Shown here piece after piece: positions 1 through 10,870 of a DNA stretch of 30,000 nt (the first letter of the stretch is position 1; the number at the start of each line of letters is the position of its first letter). Position numbers and translations under genes: made by a program. This DNA comes from Helicostylum pulchrum (taxonomy: Eukaryota > Mucoromycota > Mucoromycetes > Mucorales > Mucoraceae). Location: contig JAIXMO010000011.1 in NCBI GenBank assembly GCA_025677825.1, positions 1 through 30,000 of the forward strand. Direction: 5' to 3'. The notes under the pieces are model-generated. The model did not search any database, was not told where the DNA came from, and was given only the letters and a program-made list of their open reading frames with translations.

Positions 1-882
1 AACTAAGTATTAGTTATTATAATAATAAATATAAAAAATTTGCATGATTTTATTGAGACTTTGAAAACAAAGTCTATTCAATCCTAGCAGGCATCATGGA
101 GACTTTCAAATTGCTTCAAAGAACCATATAACCATGAAGATTATTATTTTCAAACGGGATTCTCAAAGTGGCTCTCAAAAGAAATACACATTATACTTCT
201 TTCGTTTGGTACTTTTTTACTAGTGTGTTTAAGCTATAACTATAGATATATATGTGATCTTTTTATTGAGAAGTATCAATAGAATTATATTCCTTTAGTT
301 TTAGTTTGTATAGAGTAAACAAATAATGCAACTATAACTTAGCTTTTCTTAGGGGCCACAAGGCAAATACATTTGGCCACAGGTAGTATATATAGAAGAT
401 CTTTTTTCAAATAAAGCGAAAAAGTAAACATCCATATTTCAGATACTAATTTAATTCGACGATCCCCAATCGAGCTGTCAATTTTAAAGTAAAGAAAAAG
501 GGATTGTAGATAGTGTATATTTTATTATGAGTAAAAAAAAAAAGAAGCGAAGATTGTTGAAAGAAAAGAATTTGAATTTATTCTTTAAAAAAAAAGTTTG
601 AAAGCTGTTATTCCTATATTGACATAGTCAAGCAGTGGTCATTTTCTCGGTCAAAATATTCTTGTAAAAAGTAACCTTGCTCCTTTTGGACAACCGTGAT
701 ATCTGAAAGGGTTAATACATCGCTATCTACAGCTAAACACTCCCTCCTTCAAGCATTTTGCTATCTGAACGCGGCCTTTTAAACACACTTGAAGGGTGAC
801 GCATCTGGAAAGCGCACAACAAAAAAAAAGTCTATAAAAAAATATTTTATTCATTTTTTTTTTATTAAACCCAAAAAAAAGA
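1..882. other. AT-rich intergenic region upstream of PRL1
   Basis: No coding region with protein-like composition, no tRNA-like B box and no repeat array is visible. The stretch is AT-rich with several A runs. The last roughly 200 bases, with T- and A-rich tracts just before the ATG at 883, probably hold the PRL1 promoter and 5' leader. Confidence 0.6.
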
Positions 883-2483
883 ATGGTTGCAGAAAAACGA
901 TCAGCACCAGCAGAGGATGTTGTAATGGAATCGAATACCGCTGTACCTGATACAACTATCGATACTATGGATGCCATGTTATCTAATTCAGCAAAGAAGA
1001 CTCGAGTCATGTTTTCAACTGCTTATAGTCAAGCTGCTATGGATGAACAAGAAAGGTAAGTTTTTTTAACATATAGATTTGAAAAGCGACATCATCTTTT
1101 AACAAAAAGCAAAATTGTTTTTAATAGTCAGCGTGTTAAATTAACCAGCAAAATTCACGACGAATATGACGATCTTCGTACACTTCCCGAAGCTTTGATC
1201 AAGCAACAAAAGGAAGCCATGAAAGCACGTCTTAAAGCAAAAACCACCACTTTAGAAGAAGTTGACGATGCAGAGGATAAAACAGCTGTTTCCAAGTTGA
1301 TTGAATCCATACCTGACAAATCTGCATTGTAATGTTGTTTTTTTTTATTATTCACTTTTTTTTTTTTATACATGTAATCTTATACGTGTTTTCTTTTTTT
1401 TTAACATGTAGAAACCAGAATGAAGGTGTTGTCGCTCTTCGTGGAAAAGATCAATTTTCTTCAGATATTTTTGGAGACACATTAGCCGGCAGTGGATCAC
1501 TTGTACGCCGCGCACGCGCCAAAACAATTCGCCCCGTCTGGCACGCACCTTGGAAGTTGATGCGTGTTATTAGTGGTCATTTAGGTTGGGTCCGTGCAGT
1601 GACAGTGGAGCCTGGAAATAAATGGTTTGCCACTGGTGCCGGTGATCGTACAATCAAGATTTGGGACATGGCATCCGGTACATTGAAATTATCTTTAACA
1701 GGTCATATTGCCACCGTGCGTGGATTAGAGGTATCACCAAGGCACCCATATTTATTTTCTTGCGGTGAAGATAAGATGGTCAAGTGTTGGGATTTAGAGC
1801 AGAACAAAGTCATTCGTCATTACCACGGCCATTTATCCGGTGTTTATTCACTGAGTTTGCATCCTACATTAGACGTACTTGTTACCTCTGGACGTGATGC
1901 TACTGCTCGTGTTTGGGATATGAGAACAAAGCAAGCTGTACACGTTCTTACAGGTCACAGCAGTACCGTCTCTTCTGTTAAATGTCAAGAAGCCGATCCT
2001 CAAGTCATTACTGGTTCAATGGATAATACAATTCGATTATGGGATTTAGCAGCTGGTAAAACTATGGGTGTTTTAACTCATCATAAAAAGAGTGTTCGTG
2101 CACTCGCACTTCATCCTACAGAATTTGGTTTTGTTAGTGGTAGTGCTGATTCAGTAAAGGGTTGGAAGTGTCCCGAAGGTGCATTTATGCAAAACTATGA
2201 TCGAAAGAAGGCTATTATTAATGCATTAGCAGTCAATCAAGATGGTGTTATCTTTACCGGTGGTGACGATGGCTCTTTAAGTTTCAACGATTGGAGATCA
2301 GGCCATAACTTTCAATCCATGGATACTATTGTTCAACCTGGTTCTCTTGATGCAGAAGCAGGTGTATTCTGTGCTACTTTTGATAAGACTGGTTCTCGTT
2401 TGATTACTGGTGAAGCAGATAAAACTATCAAGATTTATAAAGAAGATGAAACCGCTGTTAAAGATACAGACTTTTATCAATAA
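883..2483 (+). CDS. PRP46: PRL1/Prp46-type WD40 spliceosome component
   Basis: Exons are 883-1055, 1128-1328 and 1412-2483, giving 481 aa. The N-terminal ~170 residues are charged and low in complexity. Seven WD40 repeats follow from about residue 180 to the end, with GH..WD-type units ending IKIWD, VKCWD, ARVWD, IRLWD and finally IKIYKED. This order and the N-terminal region match the pleiotropic regulator 1 family (human PLRG1, yeast Prp46, fission yeast Prp5). Family members belong to the NineTeen/Prp19-associated complex in the nucleus and are needed for spliceosome activation. The length fits the family (451-514 aa). Splice phases close cleanly: AG|T makes Ser at intron 1 and TT|A makes Leu at intron 2. 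The ATG at 883 is the first in frame. The gene converges on NTA1 with 63 bp between stop codons. Family identity is secure; orthology is inferred from the repeat layout. Confidence 0.93.
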
Positions 2484-2546
2484 TTATACAAAAAATATAT
2501 ATATGTTTAAAATAAAAAGAGAGAAAGGATTTTTTATTTTTTTTAT

Positions 2547-3656
2547 TTATTCTGTTTCTACAATCATAACACCTATATCACGCTTCATATAATCCAAAAT
2601 GGTTATACTCTCATTTGATATATCTAATACACAACTTGCACCGCCAAAATCACTCCCTCTTTCTAGACCTATTCTATTACAAGCAGCAAAAATAGTATGT
2701 CTACCTTCTTCAGCGTCACTGTACAGCGGTAATAATCGCATCGCCCAGTACCGAATCGTGGACATACAATCATCGTCTTCCTTATTCTTTAACCAAGCCA
2801 TACAACAAATAATGATTTCCGTATTTTGTTTTAGATGGTAATTCGCAAACTCGCAGTCGTAAAAATCCGATTTAAATTGGTAAGGGTTTATATCCATACA
2901 GATACCAAACCCAACTTTTCCCAAGCTATCGATGTTCAGTGATACAAACCCAGGTCCTTCTTTGGCCCAATTTTCGTCCGTTTCAAACAGAAATGCCTTT
3001 TGATACGTAGAAACAAGTTTGCCGGCTGGATTAACACAGCATAAACTATTGTAGTTTACCTGACCTACATACATATACAAAACTTTCAATGTTTTCTCAT
3101 CTTTTACACATTTCATTTTTTTTTTTTTTTTTGTCGTGTTACCTTTCTTTTCTGGATATCCTACAACAACATAACACTGCAATTGAACGGCTAAATGACT
3201 AAATTAATGAGTTTTTACGTTTAAATAAAACTTTTTTAAAAAGCGTATAAACAACCTTTTTCTTTTGCCCATAAAACAGAAGGCCCTGTTTCAGCGTCTT
3301 CAAGGTAAGGTTCAATTTCTTGTAAGCTTTTAAATACATACCCTTTTTTAGAAATCGATTAAAAAAAATAATTGCATTATTGGATATTTATGTTTATGTA
3401 CCTGTAAAGGCCATTTCTGGTAATATTAATAAATCGATATCATTGGGCTTATGCCTACATGAAAAAATTAATAAAAGACCAGCTTTTTTCTAACTTTTGT
3501 AAAACGTACATGTATAACATTTGGTTGACCATGGCTATATTTCCTTCCACATCGCCCCATGTAGGTTTAAACTGACAACAAGCTTTTTATTTTATTTTTT
3601 CGTTAATACTAATAAATATATAGTCTTTGACTTGTTATACATCTACCTATTTTCAT
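2547..3656 (-). CDS. NTA1: Protein N-terminal amidase (nitrilase superfamily)
   Basis: Six exons, listed 5' to 3' on the minus strand: 3656-3647, 3582-3510, 3454-3402, 3342-3256, 3190-3143 and 3064-2547, giving 262 aa. The protein opens MKIACCQFKPTWGDVEGNIA, the usual start of the carbon-nitrogen hydrolase fold. The catalytic Glu lies in LPEMAFTGY, the Lys in TYQKAFLFETDENW and the nucleophile Cys in GFGICMDINPYQF. The ETDE and CMDINPY forms are typical of Nta1, which deamidates N-terminal Asn and Gln so that proteins enter the Arg/N-degron pathway. Exon 1 is only 10 nt, and intron 5 (3065-3142) is 78 nt with no in-frame stop. The protein is much shorter than yeast Nta1 (~457 aa), which has a longer C-terminus. 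The first exon is inferred from splice signals and fit to the family. A related omega-amidase is less likely. Confidence 0.87.
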
Positions 3657-3749
3657 ATTATTTTATATATGCTATGAAAAATAAAAATAAAGATAAAAAA
3701 TAAAGTACGAGAAAATGATTCAGCTTTATACTTTTTTTTATTTGTTTAT

Positions 3750-3858
3750 TTACTCCGCTTTAAGCTTTTTAGCGGCTTCAGCTTGTTGTTGGAAACGTTC
3801 AGCTCTTTTTCTCTTCTTTTCTTCTTCGGCAGGATCAACTGTAGTAGGTACTTTACTG

Positions 3859-3889
<31 letters not shown>

Positions 3890-4796
3890 CAGTAGCTGTG
3901 GTAGGTTTAGCTAAACCAAATCTTTCAGCACGTTTTTTAAGCACTTCAGGATCGATACCCTTAACAACAGGTTTAGGTGATGCCTTAGCGTCCTTTTTAT
4001 TCGTAGAAGTGGGCGTAGTAGGTGTGGTAGGTGTGCTGGAGACGGGAATACCAAATCTTTGCGCACGGATATCCTTTTTGGCAGTTTCGTTTAATTGAAT
4101 ACCAAATCTCTTTGCACGTTCTAAAGCTCTCTCAGCATCATCTGTCACCTTGGTAGGAATCACAGGTAATTTAGGCTTCTCTACCTTTTTCTCTTCCGTC
4201 TTTTCTTCCTTCTTTTCGACTACTGCTGCTTCTTCTGCAGCAACAGCAGCTTGTGGTTTCTTATCAAAAACGATAGGTGTGAATTTAAAATTAGATTTAG
4301 ACTTTGCTTCTTCTTCTTCTTCTTCTGCTGCTGCTCCTGCTGCTGTTGTTGTTGTTGTTGTGGTTGTTGTTGTCTTTGGTTCTTCAGTTGTAACTGATGA
4401 GGGTTTAACTTCTTCTGCCTTTTTCTCATCTACTGATTCAAGTGGATCTTCAATATCACTAAAAAAGTATATTCAGTTTCTCTCTCTCTCTCTCTCTCTC
4501 TCTCTTTGTCTTCAAAATTTGGAGTAAACTTACTCTAAAGCAAGTTTGGCATCGTCAAACTCTTCTAAATCACCAAACTCTTCTTCCAAAGATGCTAATT
4601 CAGCAGTTTGTTGGTCGTGTTTAACAAGACGATCAATCAACTCCTCCTTTTTACCAGTATGTGAAAGACCATTCTTTTGTAACAACTCTACAACAACGAA
4701 AAACCTATTATTTTTTGAACCTGTATTTTATATATATATATTTCAATTTTTACCTTGCAGTTCCTTAACCTTCAAGTTCTTATACTTTTCAGACAT
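3750..4796 (-). CDS. THO1: SAP-domain mRNP factor, Tho1/CIP29 (SARNP) type
   Basis: Exons on the minus strand are 4796-4754, 4687-4534 and 4458-3750, giving 301 aa. A SAP domain sits at about residues 5-40 (LKVKELQELLQKNGL, then GKKEELIDRLVKH). It is followed by an acidic stretch, a Thr/Ala/Glu low-complexity linker and a basic C-terminus with repeated RAKRFG, RAQRFG, KRAERFG and KRAERF motifs. SAP followed by RAERFG repeats is diagnostic of Tho1/CIP29/SARNP. These proteins bind RNA and DEAD-box helicases of the TREX pathway in nuclear mRNA export. It is longer than human SARNP (210 aa) because of the linker, which carries a run of ten Thr. Intron 2 holds a (CT)n tract. The gene is divergent from the small ORF at 5100, and its stop lies 93 bp from the NTA1 start. 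Confidence 0.9.
4479..4505. repeat. (TC)n dinucleotide tract in THO1 intron 2
   Basis: An uninterrupted TC repeat of 27 bases lies inside the 75-nt intron 4459-4533. On the transcribed strand it reads as GA repeats, so it is purine-rich and not a polypyrimidine tract. Confidence 0.95.
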
Positions 4797-5099
4797 TTGT
4801 TGAATTTTTATTTTTTTTGCAGGGAGAAAAAAAAGTAAATACAAAAAAAAACGCGTTCAAAAAAGGACGTACAAAAGAGATCAAAATACGAGTCACGTAA
4901 AAAGATGGGGGGAAAATGATGATGACATTTGGGTTTATTGTTTCAATGCAAAAAGGAAAGAAATACGTAACAAACAAACAAAACAAAAAACGAGAGAGGA
5001 GAAACATTCAAGGGTTTTGCATGATTTATAAAAATATATAAAATATACGAAAAAAACAATGATAAAACAATCTTTATTAAAAATAAATAAATATATAAA
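4797..5099. promoter_or_regulatory. Divergent intergenic region between THO1 and the 5100 gene
   Basis: These 303 bases separate two start codons on opposite strands, so both promoters must lie here. There is a G4 run near 4907 and AT-rich TATA-like sequence at about 5028-5045 and 5090-5099, close to the rightward start. No specific factor site was recognised. Confidence 0.5.
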
Positions 5100-5501
5100 A
5101 TGCCCAACCCTTATAATACTCGTAGTGCCGCACAAGGAGCAAATGTTCAACCTGAGAATACTCAAGCATACAGTCAAGATATGGCCAACCAAAACTTTAT
5201 TCCACAAGATAATGGCCAACAACAAGCTATGGGTCAACAAGCTATGGGTCAACAAACTATGGGTCAACACACTATGGGTCAACACACTATGGGCCAAGAT
5301 AACGGTCAGACTCCTCTCGGTGGACAAGATATTGGTCAAACCACACAACAACAAAGTGCTTATACACAAGATACTAGTTACAACCAAGAACCTGCACACG
5401 AGGAATCTCTCGCTGATAAAGTAGAAAACATGTTGGAAAAGTTGGCTAGCAAAATCACTGGTCATGGTCATGCCGAAGATACTACTACTTCATACAAGTA
5501 A
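5100..5501 (+). CDS. Small disordered protein with AMGQQ-type repeats, unknown function
   Basis: A single-exon ORF of 133 aa with no Trp or Cys, rich in Gln, Gly, Asn and Thr. The N-terminus (MPNPYNTRSAAQGANVQPEN) is hydrophilic. Residues about 41-65 are five copies of a QQAMG-type pentapeptide. The C-terminus holds a likely amphipathic helix (LADKVENMLEKLASKITGH) and a His/Asp/Thr tail. I recognise no domain. The composition resembles hydrophilin or LEA-like stress proteins, but that is only an impression. The clear codon-phase repeat, the AT-rich TATA-like upstream sequence and the A-rich 3' flank favour a real gene. No in-frame extension upstream is apparent. Confidence 0.65.
   Translation: MPNPYNTRSAAQGANVQPENTQAYSQDMANQNFIPQDNGQQQAMGQQAMGQQTMGQHTMGQHTMGQDNGQTPLGGQDIGQTTQQQSAYTQDTSYNQEPAHEESLADKVENMLEKLASKITGHGHAEDTTTSYK
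5220..5294 (+). repeat. 15-bp minisatellite inside the 5100 gene
   Basis: Five tandem units of 15 bp (CAACAAGCTATGGGT in units 1 and 2). Unit 3 has ACT in place of GCT. Units 4 and 5 have CAC ACT, and unit 5 ends in GGC. Because each unit is five codons, gain or loss of units keeps the frame. The graded substitutions suggest stepwise duplication. Confidence 0.97.
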
Positions 5502-6995
5502 AAAAAAAAAAAATGTACATAGTTTCTAATAAAAATTGAGTAACTTTTTAAATTAATAAAAAAAAATTCATATACTTGTACCACTGAAATATACGCTAAA
5601 TAAAACTATAGAAAGTATAGCTGCGTTCTTCTAAAACATATTTTGTCTTGGCCGCGGTTAAATTAAACTCTATAGTAGTTAGTTGAGTTTGCCCAAAGTC
5701 TAGAAGATCCTGTAATTATTGCAGCGGCAATAGATTTTTCGGGGAGCACACATAATTCGATGTTGTACCTGGAATGAATTCATAGTACTCAGTTTAGCTA
5801 AAAGTGTCCTTCTAGAAGTCAAAAAGAAAAAGCCCGAGCTTCTTTGCCAGAGTCAAACTCGACATGACTAGCTGATACTTGTTATAAAATGAACGTTATA
5901 TGACCAGAGTCAACCTAGGGAGGTATAGTGGATCTATACGTAGGCATTATAGTAATTGTTTATTACGTACAACTATGTACAGTAGAGACCAAGAAAGAGA
6001 AATGATAAACAGCTGGCGTCGAGCAATAGTTTATCCTGCAGATACTATTTAACTATCGAACAATATACCATTAACCTTCTTTCGAATAGGAGTATTATCC
6101 GGTATTAAAATAACGAATTCTATTGTTCACGAGGAGAGTAAGTTTGTTGTAGTCACCAGTTCAATATATTTTGTGCTACAAACACTTGAATAAAATGAGA
6201 GAAAGAACACCTTGCGTTGCAGCTACAAAAATTCTATCGTGTTAAAATACAATATTGATTGTATATACCAAAAGTAGTACGGCACACACACACAAAGTAT
6301 ATAAATATATCCCTTTTTTATTCTAAATTTATACTTTTTTTAATCTAGCACTTGAAAAAGAATCAAAAAGTTTTCACGAGCTTCGTTTTACAAGTGATCT
6401 GCGCCTAAATTATAGAAACTAACTATTGGTCACTGCATTTGAATCTCTAATTAACTTTTTATAATTCATATTAAAAGGTATCCTCAATGCTGTATAATTG
6501 AAATATACTTTTGACAGCAAAGAATAGTAAAGATAATGTTTAAAACAAGTGGTTTAAAAAAAGAAAAAAAAAAAAGAGGAAAAAACCAAAAAAAAACAGA
6601 GTTACTGTATTAATAGATCTAGCGTTCTGGGCTTATTTTTTGATAGTGTACAATATATTACCTTTTTTTTTTCTTATTCGATCTCCACCTTTGTACCTCC
6701 TTTTATTCTTTCCCTCTCTCTCTTTCTCTCTCTCTGTTTGTGCCCACAAAAAAAAACACTAACAGAAAAGTTATTAGGTACCCAGAGCTCCCCTTTTTAA
6801 AAGCCCCAGCCCCCCTTTTTATATATTTATTATTCTTTTTTCTTTTATTCTCTTTTCTTCTTCTTTAACTTTTTTTTTTTTTTTTTTTTTTTGTACTAAA
6901 TACCCTTATATATATTTTCAACGAAAAAAAAGAACCCCATAAAATACGATAAAAACGAAAAAGAAAGAAACTCGAAACATAACTAAAAAGCAACA
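5502..6995. other. Intergenic region, no gene found
   Basis: About 1.5 kb with no open frame of protein-like composition and no tRNA or known ncRNA signature. The first 50 bases hold the AT-rich 3' end of the small gene. The central part (about 5600-6500) is less repetitive and could hide an untranslated RNA or decayed sequence, but nothing identifiable is seen. The last ~300 bases are pyrimidine-rich and belong to the promoter of the next gene. Confidence 0.55.
6711..6830 (+). promoter_or_regulatory. CT-rich tract and TATA-like element before the kelch gene
   Basis: A TCTCTC tract at 6711-6736 is followed by C/T-rich sequence and a TATATATTTAT element at about 6819-6830, some 170 bases before the ATG at 6996. 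A long T run (about 6869-6892) lies in the probable leader. Position and composition suggest a core promoter; no binding site is proven. Confidence 0.35.
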
Positions 6996-9976
6996 ATGAA
7001 ATTAATTTCACTGTTATTAAGTACGACTGTACTGATTCAATCAGCACAAGCCTACTTTTATGTGCCTACCTTTATGAACAACTTACCCTTTAAGGGTGGT
7101 ATGGCCTCAGCACAAAGAAATGATTCTTTATACCTTTTTGGTGGCGAAAACGCAACTACAAGATATACAAATGATCTCTACCGACTTACTCAAACTCCTA
7201 CTTCTTATAACTGGCAACGAGTTGAACAAATCTCTCCTCCTAACGGTACAACTTACAGTCAGACCTTTTTCACTGCTGATAACCAAAACATGGTCTTGAT
7301 GGGTGGTATGTCTGAAGACACTGATGGTCGTGGACTTCCTCTTCAAATCTACAACTACAACTTGGAAACAAAGCTTTGGACTGCTCATAATCAAAACAAG
7401 AACGAGTCTGTCGGAAACCCTCCTCCTGCTAATTTCGTTTATAACAGAGAGTTCTTTACTGCTACTTATGATGCAAAGAATCAAAGAACCTATGTATTTG
7501 GTGGTGCTATTTCTAAAATGAATGCTGTCTTTAATACCTTACATGTATATGATGCTAATTTCGTGCCAATCGCATTAGCGCCTGCACCATATGGTAGATA
7601 TGGCCATACCACTTCTATTTTAAGGTAATGGAACACGACTTTCTTTTATTATTTTATTTTTACTTATTTATTTTGTACGACAGTAACGGCCAGCTTGTTG
7701 TTATTGGTGGTGTTATGGCTGGCGCTGATCGTACTTTAGTTCCCTCTGATGAAGTCTTGATCTATGATCCTGCTACCAATGAATGGACCTCTAAAGCTGT
7801 TACTGTAGCTAATGGGGGTAGAATCTCTACTGGTGCTGATCGTACTGCTGCCGTTAGTAAGTTACACTTTAATGTTTATTTATTTTTTAAGACTCAGTTC
7901 TGATTTTCTTTTCTTTTTGTAGCTTCTGATGATAGAATTATTATTTTTGGTGGTATGTAACATAATGAATACATACACACACATACATATATAGCCTTAT
8001 ATATTAATTTATTTTAATTTAGGTGATAGTGGAGCAAATCAAAGAGCAAGACAATACTTGAACTCAGTTGCTATTCTTGATACAAAGACTTGGACTTGGA
8101 GTGTTCCTGGTATTCGTGGTATTCCTCCATCTCGTCGTTCTTTTGCTGTAGGTGGTATTTTAGACGATAAACATCTTACTGTTGCATTTGGTAATATATT
8201 TTTATAAATACATATACACCTCCTATATACATATATAATCTAACTCTAATTCTCCCCTTTATTTGTGTAGGTTCTTCATCTATTTCTTATTATAACGACA
8301 TCAACACTTTTGATATTTCCTCTAGCTCTTGGTTACAATCATTTGCCGAATCAGAATCCGGTGGCGATGGCTCAGTATCCACTGGGCTTATTGTTGGTGT
8401 TACCATTGCCGGTGTTGTTTTATTGGTCATCATCTTATTCTTACTTTGGAAATTCCAATCCTATATCCGTTGGTTAGTTGTTCGTATTCATAACGATATC
8501 TGGAAACCCCGTATCGGTGAACCCGTTTGGGCCGAGACAGGTCGTATTGTCTCTCAAGTCTTCTTTTTATTCTTCTTTATTATGTTCCTCTACTTTGTGA
8601 TTCGTCAAGCTATTGATAGTCCCAACATTGTACAAAGAATTGAATATCCAGCTGCTAGTGTTGAAGTACCTGATGTGCGTTTCTGTTATGACGGTTTCCC
8701 AGCTCAAAGTGCCAACTCCACCAACGGTGACTCTGGTGCTCCTGGTGTTGCTTGTCAAACAGATAACGGTTACTCGTGTACTCAATTCATTCAACCTCTT
8801 GACATGTCCATTTTCCAACCTACCTTCTCTGATAACTTGGGTCCCGTCACCTGTTTCTTGTTCCGTTCTCCTGAAGATTTCCAATTGACTTCTACTTCTG
8901 GTCTCAACAACGGTTCTCGCTTATTGTTCACCATGTTTGGTGATCAAGCCACTACCTTTGGCCGTGTCCACGTCTCTGTCTACCCCAAGAAAATGAACCC
9001 CAACGCAAAGATCTACCCTCTTAAAGACGATATCAGTAACTACTTGTCTGAAGCCAACGTCTTGAACTGGCAAAACGCCGAACGTAACGATCTTCAAGCC
9101 ACCAACGTCTTTACCATTGAACCATTTACCTACAGTGCTCTCAGTTACGACATTGTCAACCACAAATACTTGCAACCTGTCGGCTGGAACTATGTTGGTT
9201 TCTTACCCGTCACTAACTCTACTCCCGAAATCGAATCCAATTTCAGATCTGAAGCTCCTAACCCAACTTACACCACTGGTCACGTCGATCTTGGTTCCGT
9301 TGCTGTTTTCCCTGCCAGCTTTTCCATCTTGGAAGCTCGTGAGGTCAAGATGTATACTTTAGTCAACGCTTTAGGTTTCGTCGGTGGTATCTTTGGTTTA
9401 TTGATCGCTGTTCAAGCTTGGTTGTTCGGTTTCCGTCCTAGATCTCCTTGGGGTGTCGTACATCGTTGGTCTACCGGTAGCCGTAAGCAATCTTTGCTTG
9501 AAGGCTTAAAGGCCAAGTTCAAGACTGCCGATAGTGGTATTCCGTTAGTACATCCTGTGCATCATCGTTTCAGTGTCAACGAGTTCGAAAACTTGGGTCA
9601 AGAAACTGAAGCTCAACGTGTATCTCGTGTCGAAGAACGTATGCAAATCTTGGAATTGTTGTTCAAGGCTTACTATGTGGATGATGAGGTCTTTAGATCT
9701 CTTGATAACGCTGCTAGTGGTCCCCCCAAGAACAACAACGTGCACGACCGATATGCCAACTTACAAACTTCTAGTAGTCTTGGTACCACTCCTGGTTCAA
9801 GCCCTTTCTTTCAGACCTCTGAAAAGGTAAAGCCTTTTGATGCTAACGATGATAACCAAAATGGCTTCTCTCACATGTTTAACGAAAGACAAAGTCGTGG
9901 AAGCATTAGCAGTGAAACCAATTTAAGACCTCAATTAAATGGTGTTCAAGATGTTCATTTACGTGATATGCGTTAA
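6996..9976 (+). CDS. Kelch-repeat membrane protein with three C-terminal TM segments
   Basis: Exons are 6996-7624, 7684-7856, 7923-7952, 8023-8190 and 8271-9976, giving 901 aa. A signal peptide (MKLISLLLSTTVLIQSAQA) precedes about six kelch-type repeats marked by YLFGGE, MVLMGG, YVFGGA, LVVIGG, IIIFGG and VAFGSS (residues ~35-360). A first TM segment follows (TGLIVGVTIAGVVLLVIILF, ~374-396), then a short basic loop and a second TM (~428-446). A ~250-residue Cys-containing domain comes next, then a third TM (~697-720) and a ~180-residue Ser-rich tail. With a cleaved signal peptide, the kelch propeller and the 250-residue domain would both face outside and the tail would be cytosolic. I do not recognise the region between TM2 and TM3. 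The role is unknown; a surface receptor or wall-linked protein is only a guess. Exon 3 is just 30 nt. Confidence 0.88.
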
Positions 9977-10111
9977 TATCCCTTTTTTTTTTTCCAACTA
10001 CAATCTCTTCTTTTTTTTTCCCTTCCCCTTTAGAATAAAAAAAAACTACTATTTATAATTACATATTAAAAAAAGTGTCTTTTTTTTTTCTCTCTTTTAT
10101 AAACAAAAATA

Positions 10112-10846
10112 ATGTGGGTTCAAAAAGTACATTCTCGTAAAGAAACCATTTATAACGTCTTGAAAAAAAATCAAGATCAAGAATTTTTCACTACTTTTAG
10201 TTCTTGGAAAACACCTCCTCATCGTTTACTCATCTTGGACTCGTCCTTTAACCCACCTACCAAAGCCCATGCCAACTTACTTACAAAGGCCTTAGCCAGT
10301 AAACCTGCTAATTATTTCGACGCTTCTTTACTACTTTTCTCCGTCAACAATGTCGATAAGCAATTGACAGGTGCAAGTGCTTTACAACGAGCTCAAATGA
10401 TGGAGCTCATGGCTCGTTCGTTTGACCACCCTCCTGTTGCTGTCGGATTCACAACCCACGGTAAATTTGTGGATAAGGCGCAAGCGATACAGGCGTGGTT
10501 TGAAACCCCTGTGGAACTTCACTTTATATTGGGTTTTGATACCATCACTCGACTTTTCGATCCCAAATATTATACCCCAATACCTGTCCAACAAGCCTTG
10601 GCGCCCTTCTTCCAATCATGTCATATCATCTGTGCAGACCGTGGTGAGACAGACCCAACCTTTTGGGACCAAATACATGAACCGATCGAAAGGATCCAAC
10701 TAGACGCAGACCTTGCTTTTATTTCCAGTACACTCGTTCGACAACAATCAGCAACAAAAGACCACGATAAACTACTGCTAAAAAGTATGTTGGATCCAAA
10801 CATTTTGCAATTTATTCAGGACGAAAAATTGTATACATTAAAATAA
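10112..10846 (+). CDS. POF1: Pof1-like nicotinamide-nucleotide adenylyltransferase family protein
   Basis: A single exon encoding 244 aa. The Rossmann-type nucleotidyltransferase signature SFNPPTKAH is at residues 45-53, in place of the usual GxFxPxHxGH. The second signature ISSTLVR is at 204-210. Both fit the NMNAT/cytidylyltransferase superfamily. The SFNPPTxAH version, the overall length and the N-terminal extension match fungal Pof1 (yeast, 258 aa). Pof1 is an NMNAT relative reported to have ATPase activity and a role in stress tolerance and protein quality control. Adenylyl transfer to NMN by this protein is inferred. The gene follows the kelch gene by 135 bp on the same strand and ends 24 bp from the ELO stop codon. 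Confidence 0.82.
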   Translation: MWVQKVHSRKETIYNVLKKNQDQEFFTTFSSWKTPPHRLLILDSSFNPPTKAHANLLTKALASKPANYFDASLLLFSVNNVDKQLTGASALQRAQMMELMARSFDHPPVAVGFTTHGKFVDKAQAIQAWFETPVELHFILGFDTITRLFDPKYYTPIPVQQALAPFFQSCHIICADRGETDPTFWDQIHEPIERIQLDADLAFISSTLVRQQSATKDHDKLLLKSMLDPNILQFIQDEKLYTLK

Positions 10847-10870
10847 ATAATTTTATTTTTATTTCTCTCT

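Noticed and set aside
440..480. TTCGACGATCC, resembling a tRNA B box
   Set aside because: No matching A box, acceptor stem or anticodon arm could be placed around it. No tRNA gene was found anywhere in the window.
1332..1411. Upstream ATG giving a longer N-terminus to the main PRL1 exon
   Set aside because: The added residues are poly-Phe from the polypyrimidine part of intron 2. Splicing at 1411 joins the exon in phase to the true N-terminal exons.
3715..4527. Two long plus-strand open frames (about 3715-4098 and 4150-4527)
   Set aside because: They are antisense shadows of the THO1 third exon. The poly-Val/Ser composition mirrors its Thr, Ala and Glu codon runs.
4935..5471. 178-codon minus-strand open frame rich in hydrophobic residues
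   Set aside because: It runs antisense to the AMGQQ repeat gene and its promoter. Its repeated LTHS units are the complement of the minisatellite, and no family features are present.
5600..6500. Possible decayed transposon in the long intergenic stretch
   Set aside because: No terminal repeats, target duplications or reverse transcriptase/transposase fragments could be recognised in any frame.
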